The notes under the pieces are model-generated. The model was not told where the DNA came from. It saw only the letters and a list, made by a program, of their open reading frames with translations, and searched no databases. Made by a program: the position numbers and the translations under genes. A stretch of 64,000 bases of DNA, taken from contig CABOHA010000001.1 of assembly GCA_902399975.1 (NCBI GenBank), positions 10,338 through 74,337 of the forward strand, read 5' to 3'. Shown here piece by piece: positions 35,286-44,802 of the stretch. This DNA is from Coriobacteriaceae bacterium (lineage in GTDB: Bacteria; Actinomycetota; Coriobacteriia; Coriobacteriales; Coriobacteriaceae). Position 1 is the first letter of the stretch. Each line of letters begins with the position of its first letter.

Positions 35286-38200
35286 TAGCTCAGCCTCCCG
35301 TGCTCGACCGAAAGCGAGAAATCGGCAAACGCGCAGGTGCTGGCACGGTGGCTTACGAGCACAATGGTCTTGCCGCGGCGCTTGAGCTCGTCAACGGCCT
35401 GCATTACGGCTGCCTCGTTGAGAGCGTCAAGTGCGCTGGTGGGCTCGTCGAGCAAGATGAAAGGCGCGTCGTTGAGGAAGATGCGCGCAAGGCCGATGCG
35501 CTGGCGCTCGCCGCCCGAAAGCGAGTCGCCCAGCTCGGCAACGGGCGTGTCGAGTCCCTGCGGCAGACGGTCGATGAGGGCGGTAAGCGAAGCGGAGCGG
35601 CAGGCATCGAGCAGCTCGGCATCGGTGGCGTTGGCGTGCGCGATCAGCAGATTCTCGCGTACGGTGCCGCAGAACAGATGTGTGTCCTGGGTCATATAGG
35701 CCTCGTGGCTGCGCAGGCTCGCCGTGTTGATGTGGCGGGCATCGACGCCGCTCACCGTGATGGTGCCAGCTGCGGGGTCCCAAAAACGCATGAGCAGCTT
35801 AAGCAGCGTCGACTTGCCCGAGCCCGAGCGCCCCATGATGCAGGTCATGGTGCCGGGCGCAAAGGTGCAGGTCACGGCGTCGAGGATGAGACTCGCAGCG
35901 GTGTCGTTCGCGATCTGCTCCGTGGCGCCCGCACCGCCCGCGTCCACGCCGCCCGCATAACTAAAGCTCACATGCTCGGCTGCGGCGCCGGCAAACTCAA
36001 CGTCCTGTCCGTCGGCGACCTCGGCGCACTGGGGCTGCTCGTCGAGCAAATCGAGCACGCGTGCGCCCGAGGCGAGCGTCTCCTGCAGTGAGGCACCCAG
36101 GCGGCTCACGGCCATCACCGAGCCAAACGACGACACAAAGGTAAAGACGGCGACAAACGCTGCGGCAAAGTTAATCGTTCCTGCAGCCACCAGCTGCAGC
36201 GCACGTCCGAGCATCACCAGATTGGCCGCAAGAATAAGCGCATCGGCTACGGCCTCGCTGGCCGCTTGGCGGCGCTTGAGGCGCGCGTCCACGGCGCCGA
36301 CTTGCTCGGTCAGCTTGCCCAGGGCACGGCTGCGATCGGCGCCACCGGCAAACTGGATAGTCTCGGATGCGCCGCGCAGACTGTCGAGCACAAAGGCACC
36401 CAGCTTACCGGCGCCCTCGCGGCTCTGGCGGCCGGTGGTGCCGCATGCCTTGGCCGAGGTCAGGGGCAGCAGCACGCCCAGGACCGCGTAGGCCACGAGC
36501 GCGATGCCCGCGAGCTCGGGGTTTACAGCCAGCAAAAAGCCCTCAAACACAACGGTGCAGACCAGAGCTATGGCAATGGGCGAGATGGTGTGCGCGTAGA
36601 AGACCTCGAGCAGCTCGATATCCGAGGTGACCAGGCTCACGAGCTCGCCCTTACCGCGGCCCTCGAGCTTGGCGGGGGCGAGCTGGCGCAGGGCGCCAAA
36701 CACCAGGTCGCGAATGTGCGCGAGCAGACGGAATGCGATGTAATGGTTGCAGAGCTGCTCGCCGTAGTGGAGCGGCCCGCGTGCGATGCCGCAGGCGGCA
36801 CAGGCCGCACATGCTGCGATAAGACCAAGCCCCAAGGCGTTGCGGCCCAGCGCGGCCATAAGGCCGAGGGCGCCAAAGGCCGGCACGAACGCGGCGGTGA
36901 GCATGCCAATGCTGCCCAGCGCGACGGCTAGCACAAGCCAGCCGGCAAGCGGTCGGACGAGCCCCATCATGCGCCACATGATGGACGGCGCCGAGCGACG
37001 GGCGCGGCCGGAGTCAGGCGCCGCGGTAGCGGAAGACGAGCCGGCACCGTTGTGGCTATCGGTACAGGCAGTACTGCCGCCAACAGCCTCAACCGCGCCG
37101 GCATCCTCAGCATCATCCTCCGCATACGCATATGCCGAGAGCTGCTCCTGGCTGTTCCACATGCGCGCATAGGTGCCCGCGCCCGATAGGAGCTCATCAT
37201 GGGTGCCGCGCTCGGCAATGCGACCGCGCTCCAGCACCAGAATCTGATCGGCGTCCACGATTGTCGACAGGCGGTGTGCCACCACAATTACAGTGTGCCC
37301 GCCGGCGAGCGATGCAATGACCTCGCCGATTGCGGCTTCGCTTGCGGCATCGACGTTGCTCGTAGCCTCGTCAAACACATAGATCGGCGAGTCGTGCAGC
37401 AGGGCGCGTGCCATGCACACGCGCTGGCGCTGGCCACCCGAAAGGTTGGTGCCGCCCTCGTTAATCACCATGTCGAGCCCGCCGTTGGCCTGCACAAAGG
37501 CCGCCACGCGCGTGCGGCCGAGCGCGCGCAAAAGCTCGGCGTCGGTGGCGTTGGGCTGGGCGAGCAGCAGGTTGTCGCGCAGGGTGCCGGCAAACAGGTA
37601 GCCGTTGGTGGGCACCAGCGTGACGGCGCGCATGAGTGAGGTGGCCGTGGCATCGCGCAGTTCAACGCCGCCAATGCGCACGCTGCCGCGGTAGGCACCC
37701 TTGCGGCCCGAGATAATCCCCGCGAGCGTGGACTTGCCGCCGCCGCTTTCGCCCACGAGTGCCACGAGCGAGCCGTGTGCAATGGTCGCGCTGGCGCTGT
37801 CTAGCACCGTGCGGTCGCCGTATGCATAGCTCACGCCCGCGAGCTCGATATTGCCGCGACCGTCAAGCTCAACATCGCCGCGCTCGGGCTCGGGCGTATC
37901 CAAAATGCCAAACATGCGGCGCGAGGCGGCCATGCCGTTCATGGCCGTGTGGAACAGCGATCCCAGGCGGCGCATAGGCAAAAAGAACTCCTGCGACAGA
38001 AAGACGATGAGGAAGGCAGCCTCAAAGCCAATCTTGCCCGTGGCGAGCTGCAGCGTGGCTACGATAATGCCGAGCGCGGCGCCCATATAGACGACCAGGT
38101 CCATAACGCAAATGGAGCGCAGCTGCATCACCAGCAGGCGCATGGTCGCTGTGCGGAAACGCTCGGACTCGGCGTTGATGCGCTCGTGCCAGCTGCGATC

Positions 38201-38851
38201 GGCCTGGTAGACCTTAAGGGTGGTGAGACCCTGCACGGCCTCCAGGAACATGCCGCCCAGATCGACATAGCTGCCCCAGTACTCGGCACCGATCTTTTTG
38301 GCGTTGCGCATGACCATCATGATGGAGGCGGGGATGACCGGAACGCAGGCGAGCAGCAGCGCGGCGGGAAGACCCGCCTGGCCCACGAGCAGTACAAACA
38401 GCGTGATGGGTGTCAAGCCGGCAAAGAAGAGCTGCGGCAGGTAACCGCCAAAGTACACCTGGAGTTGCGTGGCGCCCTCGACGCTGGTCTGGACGGCCTC
38501 GGCGGTGGGGGCGGTTTCGGTGTAGGAGGGGCCGAGTGCGGTGAGCTTGTCGTAGACGAGCGAGCGCACGCGGCGGACGGCCTCGAACGCGGCCTTGTCG
38601 CCGGCGCGTTTGGCCAGGTAGATGGAGGCGGCGCGCACGATGATGGCGGCGGCGAGCGGCAGGGCCGCCTGTGCGAGGGCATCGACGGCGAGCGCGGCGG
38701 AAAGACCGTTCGTGACGATGCCGCCCAAGATGCGCGCAAGCATCCACATCACCGTGATGTTTGCCATGAGCGCGATCCACTTAAACAGGACGCTTGCCAT
38801 AATGTAGGGCGTTGCCTGCGGAACCAGGGAGAAGAGCCGCTTCTCGAACAT
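35285..38851 (-). CDS. Fused heterodimeric ABC exporter (CydDC-like)
   Basis: 1188 residues containing two full exporter halves. Half one: membrane domain (about 1–310), Walker A GESGGGKST near 364, signature NLSGGQRQR, Walker B IYVFDEATS. A hydrophilic linker of about 60 residues rich in Asp, Ala and Ser (about 590–645) connects to half two: membrane domain (about 650–900), Walker A GRSGSGKST near 1005, signature SLSGGERQR, Walker B FILLDEPTSALD. The halves most resemble CydD and CydC, which export cysteine or glutathione for cytochrome bd assembly, but no cydAB is nearby, so the substrate is open. Coupled to the YgbA-like gene; the operon is bracketed by family D palindromes. Confidence 0.85.
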   Translation of the reverse strand: MFEKRLFSLVPQATPYIMASVLFKWIALMANITVMWMLARILGGIVTNGLSAALAVDALAQAALPLAAAIIVRAASIYLAKRAGDKAAFEAVRRVRSLVYDKLTALGPSYTETAPTAEAVQTSVEGATQLQVYFGGYLPQLFFAGLTPITLFVLLVGQAGLPAALLLACVPVIPASIMMVMRNAKKIGAEYWGSYVDLGGMFLEAVQGLTTLKVYQADRSWHERINAESERFRTATMRLLVMQLRSICVMDLVVYMGAALGIIVATLQLATGKIGFEAAFLIVFLSQEFFLPMRRLGSLFHTAMNGMAASRRMFGILDTPEPERGDVELDGRGNIELAGVSYAYGDRTVLDSASATIAHGSLVALVGESGGGKSTLAGIISGRKGAYRGSVRIGGVELRDATATSLMRAVTLVPTNGYLFAGTLRDNLLLAQPNATDAELLRALGRTRVAAFVQANGGLDMVINEGGTNLSGGQRQRVCMARALLHDSPIYVFDEATSNVDAASEAAIGEVIASLAGGHTVIVVAHRLSTIVDADQILVLERGRIAERGTHDELLSGAGTYARMWNSQEQLSAYAYAEDDAEDAGAVEAVGGSTACTDSHNGAGSSSATAAPDSGRARRSAPSIMWRMMGLVRPLAGWLVLAVALGSIGMLTAAFVPAFGALGLMAALGRNALGLGLIAACAACAACGIARGPLHYGEQLCNHYIAFRLLAHIRDLVFGALRQLAPAKLEGRGKGELVSLVTSDIELLEVFYAHTISPIAIALVCTVVFEGFLLAVNPELAGIALVAYAVLGVLLPLTSAKACGTTGRQSREGAGKLGAFVLDSLRGASETIQFAGGADRSRALGKLTEQVGAVDARLKRRQAASEAVADALILAANLVMLGRALQLVAAGTINFAAAFVAVFTFVSSFGSVMAVSRLGASLQETLASGARVLDLLDEQPQCAEVADGQDVEFAGAAAEHVSFSYAGGVDAGGAGATEQIANDTAASLILDAVTCTFAPGTMTCIMGRSGSGKSTLLKLLMRFWDPAAGTITVSGVDARHINTASLRSHEAYMTQDTHLFCGTVRENLLIAHANATDAELLDACRSASLTALIDRLPQGLDTPVAELGDSLSGGERQRIGLARIFLNDAPFILLDEPTSALDALNEAAVMQAVDELKRRGKTIVLVSHRASTCAFADFSLSVEHGRLS

Positions 38852-39049
38852 GAAACCTCCTATGCCGTAACGGTGCCGGGCTGGGTCCTCGGCAGCCGCT
38901 TAGTTAGCCAAATGCAACTAGAGTAACATCGTGCAGCGGGTAAGTATGCCGAGGGTAATTTTTAGCCGATGAACTGCGTAGAAAGTTCAAAATTGTTGAG
39001 TGCGGCGAACTTTGTGGTGGACGGAATGCGGGCGCAATTTTGATCGTGT

Positions 39050-39145
39050 GCGGCCCGCTCCAAAACGTGTACGTCAGCCTCCAAAACCGACAAAAAATGA
39101 CATGTTTGGAGGCTGACGTACATGTTTGGATAGGGGCAAGGGCGA
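39050..39145. repeat. Palindrome, copy 2 of family D (upstream end of the ABC–ygbA operon)
   Basis: An 18-bp inner stem (39068–39085 with 39105–39122) identical to the copy at 34741–34836. The loop differs only at its first bases. Outer arms differ between copies but remain roughly complementary. Confidence 0.88.
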
Positions 39146-39233
39146 CGACGGACGAAAGTCACGCCTGTGCCACGTTCGATGTGCTAGCGTTTGGGTGAAT
39201 AAAACGAGCCCGTGCGGAAAGGATCCGGACCGT

Positions 39234-39719
39234 ATGCAACGTGGAAGTACATCTCCGCTGTCCCGCGAGACCGATGCGCCCGAAACCATCGTCAAGCTGG
39301 AGTGCGACATCGACGATGCGTCGCCCGAGGTACTCGCCTATGCCGCCGACCGCCTGCGCGAGGCGGGCGCCCGCGAGGTGCACTGGCTGCCCCTCTACTG
39401 CAAAAAAGGCCGCCCCGGCTGGCAGCTGCAGGTGATCTGCTCGCATGAGGATATCGAACGCCTGCAGACGATTATCTTTTTGGAAACCACGACCAACGCC
39501 GTTCGTCGCCAGGTGATGGAACGCGTTTGCCTGCCGCGTCGTTTTGAGCAGGTAGCGACGCCTTGGGGCGAGGTGGCCGTCAAAGTAGCCACCCTGCCCG
39601 ACGGCAGTGAGCGTGCGGCGCCCGAGTACGAGGACTGCGCCCGTCTTGCCCGCGAGCATAACGTGCCGCTCCAGCGCGTGATGCAGGCGGCACAAGCCTC
39701 GGCACTGCGATTTGAATAG
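39234..39719 (+). CDS. Standalone LarC2-like (nickel-insertion C-terminal domain) protein
   Basis: 161 residues. TIVKLECDIDDASPEVLAYAADRLREAGAREVHWLPLYCKKGRP and FLETTTNAVRR match the C-terminal half of LarC, the enzyme that inserts nickel into the pincer cofactor of lactate racemase-type enzymes; the N-terminal LarC1 half is absent. In lactobacilli the two halves are joined by programmed frameshifting, but no LarC1 frame precedes this gene here, so it is an independent protein. The ATG at 39234 is 13 bases after AAAGGA; the start is uncertain. LarB, LarE and LarA are not in the window. Confidence 0.75.
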   Translation: MQRGSTSPLSRETDAPETIVKLECDIDDASPEVLAYAADRLREAGAREVHWLPLYCKKGRPGWQLQVICSHEDIERLQTIIFLETTTNAVRRQVMERVCLPRRFEQVATPWGEVAVKVATLPDGSERAAPEYEDCARLAREHNVPLQRVMQAAQASALRFE

Positions 39720-39776
39720 CGCGGCCGGCGACATCTCGCGCCCGGCCACATCAGCCCCACTCCGAAAGGACTTCCC

Positions 39777-40325
39777 ATGAAATACCTCATCGCTTCCGAC
39801 ATTCACGGCTCGGCATACTGGACCGAGCGCCTGGTCGCCGCCATCGAGTCCGAGCAGCCCGACCGCATTGTGCTGCTGGGCGACCTGCTCTACCACGGCC
39901 CGCGTAACGACCTGCCGCGCGACTACGCTCCCAAACGCGTGATTCCGCTGCTCAACGCCCTGGCCGACCGCATCATCGCGGTGCGCGGCAACTGCGACGC
40001 CGAGGTCGACCAGATGGTCCTCGACTTCCCCGTCATGGCTGACTACGCCACACTATTCGACGAGACCGGACGTGAACTGTTCCTGACGCACGGCCACGTC
40101 TTTGGCGCTGGCATGCATAACAGCGTTGATCACGCGCCCGCGCTGCCCGAGGGCTCCGCGCTCGTCTACGGCCACACGCACATCAAGGTTAACGAGGCAA
40201 GCGAGGCGCACCCGGGCCTGTGGCTCTTCAACCCCGGCAGCGTGAGCATTCCCAAGGACGGTACGCACAGCTATGGCATCTACGAGGACGGCGCGTTCCG
40301 TCACGTGATCCTGGAGGAGGAATAA
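39777..40325 (+). CDS. YfcE/MJ0936-type metallophosphodiesterase
   Basis: 182 residues, calcineurin-like fold. Metal-ligand motifs are ASDIHGS, LLGDLLYHGP, VRGNCDAEVD, LTHGH and YGHTH, with FNPGSVSIPK near the end. The family hydrolyses phosphodiester model substrates; the natural substrate is not known. Coupled two bases upstream of mazG, suggesting nucleotide housekeeping. GAAAGGA lies before the ATG. Confidence 0.9.
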   Translation: MKYLIASDIHGSAYWTERLVAAIESEQPDRIVLLGDLLYHGPRNDLPRDYAPKRVIPLLNALADRIIAVRGNCDAEVDQMVLDFPVMADYATLFDETGRELFLTHGHVFGAGMHNSVDHAPALPEGSALVYGHTHIKVNEASEAHPGLWLFNPGSVSIPKDGTHSYGIYEDGAFRHVILEEE

Positions 40326-40327
40326 CC

Positions 40328-41188
40328 ATGGCAGAGCAGCTGGCTCAGCAAAATGCCGAGGGCTCGCGCGACCTGTCCACGCTGGTAGACGCGTCGGCCG
40401 AGCTGCAGCATCTGGTGCAGACCATCTGGCGCCTGCGTCAGCCCGACGGCTGCCCGTGGGACCGCGAGCAGACGCACCGCAGCATTGGCAAGAACATGAT
40501 CGAGGAAGCCTACGAGGCGCTCGACTGCATCGAGGCCGACGACGCGGCACACCTGCGCGAGGAGTTGGGCGACGTGCTCATGCAGGTCGTACTGCATGCG
40601 CAGATTGCGGCGGATGCCGGCGAGTTTTCGCTGGCCGATGTGGCGCGCGATATCGACGCCAAGCTCATCCGTCGTCACCCGCACGTGTTTGGCGATGCGG
40701 ATGCCGACAACTCCGACGAGGTGCTCAAGATTTGGGACGAGGCCAAGCTTGCCGAGAAGGCCGCCAAAGACCAGGCCGTGGCGGCAGTCGGGGCCGCACC
40801 CGAGGGTCTGCTCGACGGTGTGCCCACGCACCTGCCGGCGCTGATGCAGGCTCAGAAGGTGTCGCGCAAGGCGGCTGCCGTGGGCTTTGAGTGGGAGACG
40901 GTCCAGGACGTGTGGGACGAGGTTGCCGAGGAGCGTGCCGAGTTTGAGGCCGAGGCTCCCGGTTCTCCCGAGCGCGAGATGGAGTTTGGCGACCTGCTCT
41001 TTGCCCTGGTCAACGTTGCGCGCAAGGAGGGAATTGACGCCGAGAGCGCCCTGCGTGCCAGTACGGCAAAGTTCCGCCGCCGCTGGGCCGCGATGGAGCA
41101 GATGGCGGCCGACGCCCACGTGGATCTGGCCGAGCTTTCGACCCACGGCCTCAATGACCTCTGGGATGCCGCAAAGGCAGAGGAGTAA
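40328..41188 (+). CDS. mazG: Nucleoside triphosphate pyrophosphohydrolase MazG
   Basis: 286 residues with two MazG modules. The first, about 35–140, contains LRQPDGCPWDREQTHRSIGKNMIEEAYEALDCIE and EELGDVLMQVVLHAQIA, with the Glu/Asp magnesium ligands. The second, about 190–270, contains KAAAVGFEWETVQDVWDEVAEERAEF and EFGDLLFALVNVAR. It removes non-canonical or excess NTPs. The ATG follows GGAGGAGG. Upstream of enolase, as in other actinobacteria. Confidence 0.93.
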   Translation: MAEQLAQQNAEGSRDLSTLVDASAELQHLVQTIWRLRQPDGCPWDREQTHRSIGKNMIEEAYEALDCIEADDAAHLREELGDVLMQVVLHAQIAADAGEFSLADVARDIDAKLIRRHPHVFGDADADNSDEVLKIWDEAKLAEKAAKDQAVAAVGAAPEGLLDGVPTHLPALMQAQKVSRKAAAVGFEWETVQDVWDEVAEERAEFEAEAPGSPEREMEFGDLLFALVNVARKEGIDAESALRASTAKFRRRWAAMEQMAADAHVDLAELSTHGLNDLWDAAKAEE

Positions 41189-41194
41189 GACTGC

Positions 41195-41237
41195 GGGGGC
41201 GACGGGACGGACTTGTCCCATCGCCCCTATTATTTTT
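41195..41237 (+). terminator. Rho-independent terminator of mazG
   Basis: Stem GGGGCGACGGGAC / GTCCCATCGCCCC followed by TATTATTTTT. Confidence 0.85.
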
Positions 41238-41244
41238 AAAAAGA

Positions 41245-41274
41245 TTGTATCCCTTGTCTAACTTAGGGCATAAT
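41245..41274 (+). promoter_or_regulatory. Enolase promoter
   Basis: TTGTAT, an 18-bp spacer and CATAAT form a plausible sigma-70 promoter about 100 bp before the eno start. Confidence 0.5.
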
Positions 41275-41364
41275 GCAAAAAGTGCGATAAGGCTAACTTA
41301 TGAACCTGCGCGCCGCTGTAGCGTGCAAGCCGTGTCGCCAAGCATTCAACCCGTTTCCAAGTGA

Positions 41365-42666
<1,302 letters not shown>

Positions 42667-42737
42667 GCAGCGGCGTGTGCGGGGGCGGGGCTGACTCGGT
42701 TCCGCCCCGCCTTGGCTGGATGTCGCAAAGCGCTATG

Positions 42738-42771
42738 GGCGCTGGGCCATATGGCTCAGCGCCTTTTTTAT
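42738..42771 (+). terminator. Rho-independent terminator of eno
   Basis: Near-perfect stem GGCGCTGGGCCAT / ATGGCTCAGCGCC followed by TTTTTTAT. Confidence 0.9.
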
Positions 42772-42860
42772 GTCGAGCAAAGGCCGCCGAAGGCGTTGCG
42801 TGTGCTCGTGCTATAACTAGAATACTTAGCGCAAACAAACCTCAACCGCACAAGGCGCAC

Positions 42861-43619
42861 ATGGATCAGATTTATGACAACAGGTACTATTCCGTCGGTT
42901 CGCGTGAGCCGTCGCCTCGCCGTGCGCGCACGGTGCAGCTCGGTGGGTCCGCCTACGCCGGTGCCGACCGCTCCGCGCAGCGCCCGACAAGCACCTCGCG
43001 CCCCAATGCTCAATCGAATACTTCGGCAGATGGACCGGTGCGCCCGCCACGTTCGTCGCATGCATCGCGTCCCTCGACTCAGGCACACGACAAATCGAGC
43101 AGGCCTTCGAGCCGTCTTTCGGGCTCGGACTTTATGCGCTACGCCAACGACAATGCGGTGGTCAAGGCAATCTATGACTTTACGCATGGCTCTCTGCGTC
43201 CGCTGTTTATCGGTATCGTGGTGGCTCTGGCGCTCGTGAGCCTGTATTTCCCCGTGCGCGACCTGTACGTTGCAAAACGCTCGAACGACATCTTGGCCAA
43301 GCAGGTCGAGATTCGCGAGCAATACAAAGATGAGATGAAAAAAGACACTGACAAGTGGCTCTCGGAAGAGGGCATTAAGGATCGGGCACGGGAACTGGGC
43401 ATGGCGATGCCCGGCGAGAAGAGGATTGAAGTGCTGGGCCTGGACGATGATTCGGATTCGTCGTCGAGCAAAAAGTCCTCAAACGCCAAGAAGGCCAGTG
43501 AAGTGGCCAAAGAGATCGAAGAGGTCGGCAAGGACGCACCGTGGTACATCCAGACGCTCGATATGCTGTTTGGATTTAACGGCGTCGAGGGCCAGACGGT
43601 CGCGTCCAGCGGCGAGTAG
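42861..43619 (+). CDS. FtsB/DivIC-type septum formation protein
   Basis: 252 residues. An extended, Ser/Arg/Pro-rich cytoplasmic N-terminus (about 1–100) precedes one transmembrane helix (LFIGIVVALALVSLYF, about 117–132). An extracytoplasmic coiled coil follows with LAKQVEIREQYKDEMKK and WLSEEGIKDRARELGMAMPGE, the DivIC/FtsB pattern. A low-complexity Ser/Lys tail follows. The protein should act in the FtsQLB divisome complex. Position after enolase and before ppx supports the call. TATAACTAGAATAC upstream contains a likely -10 element. Confidence 0.85.
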   Translation: MDQIYDNRYYSVGSREPSPRRARTVQLGGSAYAGADRSAQRPTSTSRPNAQSNTSADGPVRPPRSSHASRPSTQAHDKSSRPSSRLSGSDFMRYANDNAVVKAIYDFTHGSLRPLFIGIVVALALVSLYFPVRDLYVAKRSNDILAKQVEIREQYKDEMKKDTDKWLSEEGIKDRARELGMAMPGEKRIEVLGLDDDSDSSSSKKSSNAKKASEVAKEIEEVGKDAPWYIQTLDMLFGFNGVEGQTVASSGE

Positions 43620-43647
43620 GCGAGTAGCGCCCGGAGGGGAGCCCGCA

Positions 43648-44649
43648 ATGGCAGATTGCAAACGATATAAGGTGGCCGCGATCGACCTGGGAACGGTGTC
43701 GTCGCGACTGGTGCTGGCGCAGGTCGAGGCCGGGGCGATCGTGGAATCGTTCAAGCATACCGAGATCACCGACTTGGGCGAGGGCGTGGACGCGACGGGC
43801 CGCTTTTGCGAGGCGGCGGTCGAGCGCGTGCTCGCCGCATGCCGCATGTTTGTGGACGAGGCGCGCACCTTTGGGGCCGCGTGCGTCTGCACCACCTGCA
43901 CGAGTGCCGCGCGCGATGCGTCCAACGCCGCACTGCTGCTGGACGGCCTGCGCGAGCTGGGGCTTGAACCGCAGGTGATTCCGGGCGAGGTCGAGGCACG
44001 CCTGACATTTTTTGGCGTGGCGCACGACTTTGCCGGTGAACGCATTATCGTCGCCGATTCGGGCGGTGGCTCCACGGAGCTCGCGACGGGCGTATACGCT
44101 CCGGAGCGCGGGGTCTTTGCGCTGGAGGGAACGCGCTCACTGGACATCGGTTGCCGTCGCGTGACGGAGCGGTTTTTCTCGGCGCTGCCGCCCGCGGACG
44201 GCGAGCTCGCGGTTGCCGCCGCGTGGGCGGGCGAGCAGTTCTCCGCCTATTTTGAGGGCCTGCCGAGCAATTATGAGCGTGCAGAGCGCCTGGTCGCGGT
44301 GGGCGGTACCGTCACTACGCTCGTGGCGCTGGTCCACGAACTGGAGCCGTACGACTCGAGCTTTGTGCACCTGCGCGAGCTTTCGATGGAGCAGATTTCT
44401 GCCGCTATCGAGCGCATGTCCACGCTGGACGTGGAGAGCATTGCCGCGTTGCCAGGCGTGCAGCCCAAGCGCGCGGGCGTGATTCTGGCCGGCGCCGTGG
44501 TGATTCGCGAACTCATGCGCGCCGGTGGCTACGATGCGCTCACCGTAAGCGAGAACAGCCTCCTCGCCGGCATGGCCGCCACCATCAACGAGGTTCTCGA
44601 CGGCGCGACTCCCACCATCGCCTGGACCCCGAGCCTGAGCGCCCTTTAA
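43648..44649 (+). CDS. ppx: Ppx/GppA-family phosphatase
   Basis: 333 residues, sugar-kinase/actin-like fold. VAAIDLGTVSSRLVLAQVE is the first phosphate loop (the family's usual GTNS is GTVS here), VADSGGGSTELATG the second, and LVAVGGTVTTLVAL the third. Members are exopolyphosphatases or guanosine pentaphosphate phosphohydrolases; single-domain forms of about 330 residues like this are actinobacterial Ppx1-type. The start has GGAGGGGAG upstream, 28 bp after the septum gene. A palindromic element starts 14 bp after the stop. Confidence 0.9.
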   Translation: MADCKRYKVAAIDLGTVSSRLVLAQVEAGAIVESFKHTEITDLGEGVDATGRFCEAAVERVLAACRMFVDEARTFGAACVCTTCTSAARDASNAALLLDGLRELGLEPQVIPGEVEARLTFFGVAHDFAGERIIVADSGGGSTELATGVYAPERGVFALEGTRSLDIGCRRVTERFFSALPPADGELAVAAAWAGEQFSAYFEGLPSNYERAERLVAVGGTVTTLVALVHELEPYDSSFVHLRELSMEQISAAIERMSTLDVESIAALPGVQPKRAGVILAGAVVIRELMRAGGYDALTVSENSLLAGMAATINEVLDGATPTIAWTPSLSAL

Positions 44650-44662
44650 CCATCCCCTCATA

Positions 44663-44729
44663 AGTTGCGGTGAAATGCGGACTAAAATCGCCCTTTCGGG
44701 CCCCAACCAGTCCCTATTCCACCGCAACT
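44663..44729. repeat. Palindromic element, copy 1 of family E
   Basis: Arms 44663–44683 and 44709–44729 share AGTTGCGGTG / CACCGCAACT at the outside. Inner bases GGACT / AGTCC differ from, and are paired like, those of the copy at 46246–46312. Lies downstream of ppx and of the ATPase gene. Confidence 0.8.
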
Positions 44730-44734
44730 CAACA

Positions 44735-44785
44735 GCCGGCACCTAGGGACGTTTTTTCTGCCGGCACCTGGGGACAGTCCTTGCT
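44735..44785. repeat. REP-like repeat with GCCGGCACCTGGGGAC units
   Basis: Two close units, GCCGGCACCTAGGGACGTTTTTT and GCCGGCACCTGGGGACAGTCCTT. A related inverted copy is at 55898–55945. The GGGGAC core is shared with the repeats at 33692 and 58370. Confidence 0.65.
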
Positions 44786-44802
44786 GAGCGCCTCCGTAGC
44801 CT

